Below are positions 56,744 to 64,000 of a stretch of 64,000 nucleotides of DNA, piece after piece (the stretch's first letter is position 1; each line of letters opens with the position of its first letter). The translations under genes were made by a program, and so were the position numbers. Origin of the DNA: Dichetophora obliterata (taxonomy: Eukaryota > Arthropoda > Insecta > Diptera > Sciomyzidae); the NCBI GenBank assembly GCA_963920525.1, contig OY986437.1, forward strand, positions 55,139,330 to 55,203,329, written 5' to 3'. The notes under the pieces are model-generated. The model was not told the DNA's origin and searched no databases. It worked only from the letters and a program-made list of their open reading frames with translations.

Positions 56744-59033
56744 TATCGATTTTTTGAAGCTTCTCGCTTTCTTCTTAGCCATAATGCTTTCGACGACAGC
56801 ATTTTTAATTTAATTTATGTGTTCAGGCTACAGGACAAATTTTTTATATGTATTTTTATTAAAGCCACAAGTAAATTCAGAGTTCGATAAAAAACTCAAC
56901 AATTAATATAATTTAATTTAATATTTTTTATAAATTCACGACACAACTGAAAAGAAAACAATCGTTGTTTCCGCATAAAAAAGCATCAATTAAGATAGCT
57001 ACTTTTTTATTGTTGTTACTCTAAAAACAATCATCATATGGTCCAAAAAAGAATCGCAAAATAATCGCGCTCATCAAACAATCGCGTTAAAGCTGGTAGG
57101 GTATTAGCAAGTATTTAATTGAAAAGCAACTGCCAACTTTAATACTGATTTTAAAAGCTGATTACAGAAATAGTTTTCAAAATGTTTCCAATATATCCTT
57201 TATGGAAAAGAGCGAGAATATGTTTGTTTTTTTTGTAAAATATGTTCGCTCGTTTGAGTGCAGTGTATTTTAGAATGTGCAAATTGCAAGAGTTGAGTGC
57301 ATTTAAGTTTGTATTTCCACTTGAAATATTTTTTAACTTTAGATAAATGTTAAAATCTTCAAAATGGAAATATGCTTTAATCCCTAGGTCCTTAACAAAA
57401 TGCTTGTTAAATCTTATAATTTTGATCCTTCATTTTGTACATTTCCTCGCTATTTATTCAGCGCTTATCTGTGCTCTTCACTTTTCGAGTAGCAGCTCCT
57501 AAAAGTATGCATCATAAACAAGCGTGCTATTATTATTGTAGCATTGCTTTTTTTCTATTTTTTGCCTGCACTTCACACTTTCAGCTTACAGCAGCAGCAA
57601 AACGAATTCATCTGTTCGTATTTTTTTTTGCTTTTTCGTTCATATGTCTCCTTCATTCTTCATGCTCCTTACAAAGTGAAGATTTTTTCTGCTTGCTTTA
57701 AGTGTGCGCTGCATGTTTGCACATTGAAGCGTTGATGCAATTGCAGCTGATGCGCTGCGTCTAGATGTTTTAGCTGCTGTTGGTGTTTTTTTCTGCTTTC
57801 TATTTTTGCTTGCTGCTGCTATTTGTCTCCTGAAGCGCTATTATGATTACTTTGATAAGTGTTGTTGTTGTAATTTAAACATGACATTTAGTTTTGCTGT
57901 TTTTTTTCTATTCTCGCGGTTTGTTTTTCTTACATTCAGACATACTATAGTTATGTATATGTTATTTGCACTACTCAAGGTGTTTTTGTTGTTGTTGCTG
58001 CAGCATTTGCCGGCCTTGAATGGTTGAGTATTTTTTTAAGTGCCTGCGTACTTGTAGGTTTGTTTGTATGTGTGCGCATGTGTAGAGCGCTAAGCTTTTA
58101 TAAATGGTTCTCAAGAATTATTGCACACTTTTAGGCGTATTTAAGAAAATAAATAGCTATACAAGTTGTCTGCTGACGCTGATTTATAAATAATGTATTT
58201 AACAGGAATTTCTTTAAATAGTCTTTAAAGCAATGCATACTTTAAGGGGTAGGTGTTTTTTGTCAAATTTTCAGTAGAACGCGTTGATATTGCATTGGTT
58301 TGAAAACGGATTTCATAATCACAATATAACAGTTGTGTAGGTAATATGTTGGAAATATTTTGGTTACATTTTTTAAAATTTGTGTTTATTAGATCACCCG
58401 AAAATGCAAGTGTCTTTTTCGCTCCGACAGCGAGGTTAAAGAATAAGATCTTCATCAAAAGATTGGTATCGTTAGTGGAAACCTAAAAAAAATTACCAAT
58501 ATGAAAAAAAAACTGTACCATATTTTTCTTATATGTAAAGTAAATAAGAGATATATATTTTTTCATTTTAAAATAAAATTAATATTTATTACACATTTAA
58601 TTTATAAAAAAATAAAAACATAAATAAAACATTTATATATTAAAACCACATTTTTATAATTTAACTACATGACTTTGCCATTCCAACCGAACAAAAATTT
58701 ATTAATACATTTTTTTTTAAAAACTTAATATTCGCTTTAAAGTATTTGCTTCTTTGTATTAAAAATAAATAGGAACCAGTTGCATATTTTAAATTATAAA
58801 GTTAAAATAAATTAATTACAATAAAAGTTTAATACAAAAATATTTTTTTTTTCAACCACACATAATTTCGCTTATTTTTTACTTCGCAAAGTTCTTTGGA
58901 TAGCCTAATGCTATAAATGGTTCTAAAATGCAACTTGTTTCGAAGCTTCGTGTTATTTAATGCAAATTCAGAAAACTTTCCTCTGCTGCAGTCGAGCTGT
59001 GAAGCAGCGACACCAACTTAAAAAGAAAATCTG
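56744..59033. other. No gene seen
   Basis: AT-rich with CTG/GTT runs near 57770-57870 and 57985-58005. Short hydrophobic frames are compositional. Confidence 0.5.
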
Positions 59034-59170
59034 TTAAATCCTTACAACAGCTTTTTCCCATGCGGTTTTATTAATTTCGGAGTTTAGCTAAATCCTTAAA
59101 TCGGAGTTGAGTTAAATCCTTAAAACAGCTTTTTCCCATGCGGTTTTATTAATTTCGGAGTTTTAGCTAA
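59034..59170. repeat. 79-bp tandem duplication
   Basis: CAGCTTTTTCCCATGCGGTT recurs at 59047 and 59126 with the following TTATTAATTTCGGAGTTT. Two copies, 79-bp period. Confidence 0.8.
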
Positions 59171-59191
59171 AAAATTCATTTACTCGTTGAA

Positions 59192-59843
59192 CATATCGCT
59201 CGTTTCGTGCAAGACTGTCACAACTCAAAATTTTGTATTATTCAGAAGAGCCTTATGAAATTTTGAAATTGCATCAAGACCATTTATTGTAAAGGTAGAC
59301 TGAAAATTGTTCAGAATATTTGTAGGCCATTATATTTTCTACCAAAAATATCTTAAATTTTTCAATATGCGTCAATAGTGCATTTTTAAGCCATATTTTT
59401 GCAAATGTCTTTTTGATTTGTGACATTATTACTACAAAACCTCATTTTTAAAAAATGTTTCATTTTGAGTTGTGACGATTCTGCTACAATATGATAACAT
59501 ACTTTTGAGCTAGAGAGATGGTACTTTATTGCTATAAAAAATATTACGCTACTTGCTTGTATTTTTATTTTAAAGGTGGTTTATGATATATTAAGTCGCA
59601 AAATTATGGAGAAATTTAAAATAAATTTTGGTACAAATAGAAATGAAACGTTAATGCTACAAAAAAATGAGGGCATTTCTAAACGTCAAAACGACACAAG
59701 TACCTGTAAAACCGTCAATTTACAGCAAATCGGTCTGGAATTTACTAAAATTAAAGATATGATAACAATGCATATTTCTGTATATTTAACTTTAAAAACC
59801 CAAATTTTGAGTTGTGACGGTCTTGCACGAAATGAGAGATATG
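59192..59843. mobile_element. Fold-back MITE with 42-bp inverted ends
   Basis: Left end CATATCGCTCGTTTCGTGCA and, in complement from the right end, CATATCTCTCATTTCGTGCA, continuing through AGACYGTCACAACTCAAAAT. A further internal copy of TTTGAGTTGTGACGATTCTG lies at 59463. No transposase and no clear TSD. Confidence 0.8.
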
Positions 59844-60095
59844 TATGTATTAACGGCTTCTTATTTCAAATCTGAAATAATTAACGGCCGCTTTCATCTG
59901 GTTTAGAAGTTATGGGCCCTAAGTTGAAAATTGTTTTATATTATATATTTTAGATATTTTCCGTGGGATTTTTGAAACCAAAACCCAACCACTTCCTACT
60001 TCCAGTGAAAATCAGGAAAAAAGATATTTTACGTGAGTAAACAACCTTCCCCCCTAACCTCAAAAACCATTCCATTCCATGGAATGTCTTCTTAA

Positions 60096-62772
60096 CCCTC
60101 CGTCATGCACATTTATCTGGCCAGATATTTTACGAATTTAACTGTGATTTAAATATATTTCTTATTTAGCCAGGGCTTTCAGTCTTCAGGTACCCTCTAC
60201 AAATATTGTTAGGTATCGTTTTATGAAAAAACACATTAAAAAAAAACAAAATTTATGTGGATTTTTTCATCTATGCATCGTATACGTAGCGCATGTATCT
60301 GGCCAGATACACACACATTTTGTATGAAGAGTACTGTACTTTATTGGTATTTTTTATTTTTCTCTGCGTTTGTTTACTCAAATCACTCTCACAGAAATGG
60401 AGGCAAACACAAACAAGGGTTTTTTTTTGTTTTTTATATTTTTTCGCTTCAGTTGCATAGTGAACTTTGAAAGGTACAGACAATAATTTACGGAAGAATT
60501 TTTATTTATTCGAAAAAAAAAATGGGTGAAGAAGTACAGTTTGTTTATAATACTCCATTTAGTAGTGGTAATGTAAATTTCCATACACAACTAGCAGAAG
60601 CATTGGCTAATGAGTTAGAGCGTGATAGAGCCGCTGAAGAAGTGGTTGCAAATGATGAGCTTGATGATTTCCCAGGAGTTGACGAAGATATGGATCTAAA
60701 TTATATGCCAGACGATGGCGATGCCTCAGATGTCGAAAATGATTGGGTTGTCGAAGCAGATGAAGTGTTTGATAGGGACGATAGTGACGACGATGAAGAA
60801 ATTGAAGAACAGCATGCTACCGACGATTCATTTCTTGGTAAGGACGGTACTATATGGTGTAAAAATGAACCAAATATTGGAGTTCGTTTACGTGAACACA
60901 ATATCATGCGTTTTCGAAGGAACAAAACAGTCTTCCAATTGAGGTGTTCAAAAAATTTTTCACACCAAATATAACATTTATTATCATTTCTGAAACGAAT
61001 CGCCATGGAAAAGCTGTAGTCGAGAAGTGGAATGCAGCTAATCCCAGTAAAAAACAAAAAGTTTGGACAGATTTGACCGCAACTGAATTAGACGCATTCG
61101 TCGGCATTCTTTTGGCAGCTGGTTATTCCCATAATAATATGCAAACCACAAAAGCTTTGTGGCAGTCAAATAATCCACCCATATTCAGAGCAGCCATGTC
61201 TTTTAATCGATTCTCTGCACTGGCACGATACATTCGTTTTGATGATGGTAGAACACGCGCTCAACGATTGCACGATGACAAAGCTACACCCATTCGTGAC
61301 GTTTGGAATTTTTTAAATGAAAATATTACCAAAAACTATAGTCCGCTTGACAGCATAACAATTGATGAACAACTGTTCCCATATCGTGGAAAAACTAAAT
61401 TTACTCAGTACATACCACCAAAACCAGCGAAATATGGAATCAAAATTTGGTGGGCTTGCGATTCCAAATCTAAATATACACTGCAAGTAAAGGTTGACAA
61501 GAAGGAAAAGAACGGGAAGTAAATCAAGGTGAAAATGTTTTGATACAACTCGCAAAGCCGTACAGCAATACTGGCCGTACAATTGTAGCTGACAACTTTT
61601 TTAATACTTTAGAAGGAGTAAAGCGTCTGTCCAGAATTGGACCGGCATTTGTTGGTACCATTCGCTCCAATAAAAGACGTATTCCTAAAGAAATGAGTAA
61701 GGATCGTTCTCTTCCTGTTTTTTCATGGTGATTTGGATTCCACGAAAATTTGGTATCAATTTTCAGCTACGTGCCAAAAAAATAAATAAATGTGTGAACC
61801 TACTTTCGACCGTTCATTATACGAAACATTGTGAAGGGGAAGCAATGAAACCCGAAGCAATTTTCTTTTACAATGAAAATAAAGCTGGCGTAGATTGTAT
61901 GGACCAAATGGTTACACATTTTACCACAAAGCGGTCAACAAGGCGATGGACTTTTGCGTTTTTCTGCAACATGTTGGACACCATGGGACTGGCTGCATTT
62001 TGTATTTGCAAAGAAGTTGATGGTCTCAATAAAACTAGTGCTAGAAAAAATTTTCTCACTACGTTAGCTGATACATTGGTTCTTCCAAATATTGAAAACC
62101 GACTGAACAACATTCACATCATCAAACAGTTCAACACTCGTTTGGCCATGGAATCGTATTTTGAAAGACCACTAAATGCTAGTTTGATTGATATAACATT
62201 TGCCCTTCATTACATCTCATTTTCCTCCTTTTTCTTTTTCATTTCAGATTCCAGTAGTAGTTCCTAGCTCAAGTGGTGCTCATACTCTACACAAGAGAAA
62301 AGTTGTCAGCTTTGTACATTGGGAGATGAAAATATTCGCCGACTAACTCGTTTTTTTTGTTCCAAGTGCTCGAATCCGGTGTGCCTACAACATTCAAAAT
62401 CAGAGTATACATGTTTAAGTTGCTTACCTGAAGCTGTGTAAGACTTTTTTAATTTAGAATTAATTAAAACTTACTTTATAACTACTAAATTTAATTGAAA
62501 TGAACTTTAAAACAACTATTTTTTGAAATTAAACACAAAAATAAAATTGTTCTTCTTTCTCATTAATTTTTTTTTGCACGGGTAGGTGGTTTAGAATGTA
62601 CTAAGAAAAAAAAATAGAAAATATATATCTGCCTGGCGTGATAACAATATAACAATGTAATATTATCACTAAAATAACATATTTTTCATATAAATGTACT
62701 GAAATACATAGTGTATCTGGCCAGATACATGCGCTACGTACGTGACTATCGGAACATGTGCATGGCGGAGGG
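60096..62772 (+). mobile_element. piggyBac-like element, complete ends
   Basis: TTAA on both sides (60092-60095, 62773-62776) with 17-bp inverted ends CCCTCCGTCATGCACAT and, in complement, CCCTCCGCCATGCACAT. The palindrome TATCTGGCCAGATA occurs at about 60114, 60297 and 62704, close to both ends. The 2,677-bp length and the single transposase gene are normal for piggyBac. The transposase is disabled by several frameshifts. It inserted just upstream of an I-like LINE. Confidence 0.93.
60522..62441 (+). pseudogene. piggyBac-like transposase, full length with frameshifts
   Basis: The ATG at 60522 opens an acidic N-terminus (DDSDDDEEIEEQ). After a frameshift near 60925 the DDE domain runs VFKKFFTPNITF, GILLAAGY, FNRFSALARYIRFD, with the first catalytic Asp in SITIDEQLFPYRG. 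Another shift near 61505 leads to RTIVADNFFNTL (second Asp); shifts near 61728 and 61785 lead to KAGVDCMDQMV (third Asp). After one more shift near 62280 the C-terminal cysteine-rich domain reads CQLCTLGDENI, FFCSKCSNPVCLQH, CLSCLPEAV and a stop at 62439. So all three Asp and the zinc ligands survive; about five small indels are the lesions. The protein would cut and paste DNA at TTAA. Confidence 0.92.
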
Positions 62773-62776
62773 TTAA

Positions 62777-62951
62777 AGTTCTCCTGAAAAACACCTGCCA
62801 TAATCTTTTCATTGAAGGGTTCAAATAAATCTTCCATTGAAGAAATTCTGGATAGACTTCTAGAGAAGACTAAGGAAAGCATTCCTTCCAATGACATACA
62901 TATGTTAAAGGTATGCATTCTAGGTATGACAGTGGAAGGGATTGAATTTAA
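62777..62951 (+). other. Sequence between piggyBac and the LINE frame; class uncertain
   Basis: An open frame from 62812 to 63003 ends in SNFLLDTGKT, which recalls a retropepsin DTG motif, but it has no other protease feature and overlaps the LINE reading frame. It may be the 5' part of the LINE. Confidence 0.25.
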
Positions 62952-63680
62952 GACTCTACCTTCTTTAGAAAGCAATTTTTTGCTGGATACTGGCAAGACC
63001 TAAACAACAAGGTAGATCCAGTTAACTTAAATATAACAAACATTGAGAATAGGAGCAATGGAACAATTATAATACAAAGTGAAAATGATGAGGAAAGACA
63101 AAAAATAAAAAGTGCTATTGAAAATAAAATGAGTGAAGCATATGAGATAAAAGCGCCAAACGAAAATGATATGTCGGTAATAATAACAGATATGTCATTT
63201 AAATATACAGAAAGTGAATTAATAGACAAAATAAAGAAACAAAATCAACAATTGCAAGAAAATGAAATGAAAATAGTGAAATCTTATGAATTTAAAAGAA
63301 ATAGTAAAATACTTTATAATGTTAAAATTAAAGTAGATAAAGAAACATACTCAAAGATTAAGACAGCACAAAAATTAAACATTGGATGGGAAAAATGTAG
63401 AATATTTGATGAGACCGATATAATTCAATGTTTTAAATGCCAAGGATATAATCACAAGGCGGGTGAATGTAAAAATAAAGAAACATGCTATAGATGCCAC
63501 GGAAACCACAAATCCAAAGAATGCACAGAGGCGATAATAAATAAAAGTGTTAACTGCATAAAAACAAATAAAAGACTAAATATGGGACTTGATGAAAATC
63601 ATGTCTCATCGAATAAAGAATGCCCCGTTTATCTAAATAATCTCAGTATAAAAAAGAAAAGACTAGGTTTAATAGTTTAA
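62952..63680 (+). CDS. I-like LINE ORF1 (gag-like protein with three zinc knuckles), 5' end unclear
   Basis: The frame is open from 62952; the first good ATG is 63129. The N-terminal two-thirds is rich in Lys, Glu, Asn and Ile, with an RRM-like segment (MSVIITDMSFKYTE, later ILYNVKIKVD). The C-terminus has CCHC zinc knuckles CFKCQGYNHKAGEC and CYRCHGNHKSKEC and a less regular third (C..H..C ending SNKECPVYL). Such proteins bind the LINE RNA and form the ribonucleoprotein. The stop is at 63678. Three knuckles and the following ORF2 fit I/Jockey-group elements. No stops within this part. Confidence 0.82.
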   Translation, partial: DSTFFRKQFFAGYWQDLNNKVDPVNLNITNIENRSNGTIIIQSENDEERQKIKSAIENKMSEAYEIKAPNENDMSVIITDMSFKYTESELIDKIKKQNQQLQENEMKIVKSYEFKRNSKILYNVKIKVDKETYSKIKTAQKLNIGWEKCRIFDETDIIQCFKCQGYNHKAGECKNKETCYRCHGNHKSKECTEAIINKSVNCIKTNKRLNMGLDENHVSSNKECPVYLNNLSIKKKRLGLIV

Positions 63681-63690
63681 CAATTACAGG

Positions 63691-64000
63691 AGATATATGG
63701 TATATACACAAATATATGTGGATTAATCAATAACTACAATCAGTTGGAAATAATAGCTGACGAATAAACCCCAGACTTCATAGTTCTTACAGAGACTCAT
63801 ATAACAAAAGATATAGATGAACGAGAAATACAACTGCAAGAATATGATCACTATAATACAAACTCAAATCAAACAGGACCGGAGGAATTATTATTTATTT
63901 TAAAAAACTATGGAACGTTACAAAAATTGGTGAAAAGATTTATGATTCGAAATTCTGGATAAGCGCATATATGGTTAAACGTGAAAAAACCCAATTTATA
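63691..64000 (+). pseudogene. I-like LINE ORF2 start (APE endonuclease), truncated by window end
   Basis: The reading YTNICGLINNYNQLEIIADE, a TAA at 63766-63768, then TPDFIVLTETHI contains the endonuclease's catalytic Glu motif (TET). A frameshift near 63877 leads to RTGGIIIYFKKLWNV and FWISAYMV, the next conserved part. The remainder, including RT, lies beyond the window. One stop and one frameshift already make this copy defective. Confidence 0.78.

Noticed and set aside
62812..63003. Retroviral-type protease (DTG motif)
   Set aside because: Only SNFLLDTGKT is suggestive; there is no flap or second conserved motif and the LINE frame overlaps.

Overview
This 64 kb window looks like AT-rich, repeat-packed intergenic or intronic DNA from a eukaryote, most likely a higher fly (Diptera: Brachycera). 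The evidence is the mobile-element mix: Penelope with a GIY-YIG domain, an element with hobo-type ends, two DD41D 'rosa'-like mariners, a Tc1 element, three piggyBac-like copies, RTE-like and I-like LINEs, and dense CAA/CAG/GTT microsatellites. No intact host gene is recognised. There are no bacterial-style operons, no rRNA gene and no functional tRNA gene. The only stretch that behaves like an unexplained host-type coding exon is 17744-17953 plus 18950-19012, an ORF split by a hAT-type insertion.

Layout. 1-4.3 kb: large fold-back element with a nested palindromic MITE, a second MITE, and a decayed piggyBac transposase split by a tRNA-like insertion. 4.8-8.4 kb: short MITE with 8-bp TSD, a Penelope insertion with an 11-bp TSD, and a deleted rosa-type mariner. 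9.8-11.5 kb: a 1.3 kb nearly perfect 9-bp satellite. 12.6-15.8 kb: non-autonomous element with hobo-like ends. 17.2-21.1 kb: two hAT-type non-autonomous elements, a piggyBac 3' fragment, a hAT (ZMYM-like) fragment and a mariner fossil. 22.3-23.1 kb: a complete tRNA-derived SINE with 13-bp TSD and a Harbinger-type MITE. 25.7-30.3 kb: mariner fragment, minisatellite, a duplicated 5S-rRNA-like repeat and a nearly complete Tc1 element. 31.5-38.3 kb: long palindromic MITEs, a LINE tail, and a composite palindrome carrying three tRNA-like modules. 39.8-42.9 kb: an RTE-like LINE with 13-bp TSD. 43.3-47.6 kb: decayed RNase H-type LINE broken by two MITEs, and a LINE 3' tail. 48-56.7 kb: tRNA-like repeats, a 1.66 kb hAT derivative and a head-to-tail array of (ACAA)n-tailed units. 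59-64 kb: a fold-back MITE, a piggyBac-like element with TTAA ends, and the start of an I-like LINE running off the window.

The coding material is almost all transposon-derived and broken. The most useful information is structural: target-site duplications allow exact element boundaries and nesting order, and several repeat families (tRNA-like SINE, 5S-like repeat, palindromic MITE with tRNA-like core) may not be described. All family names come from motifs read by eye; no database search was possible.
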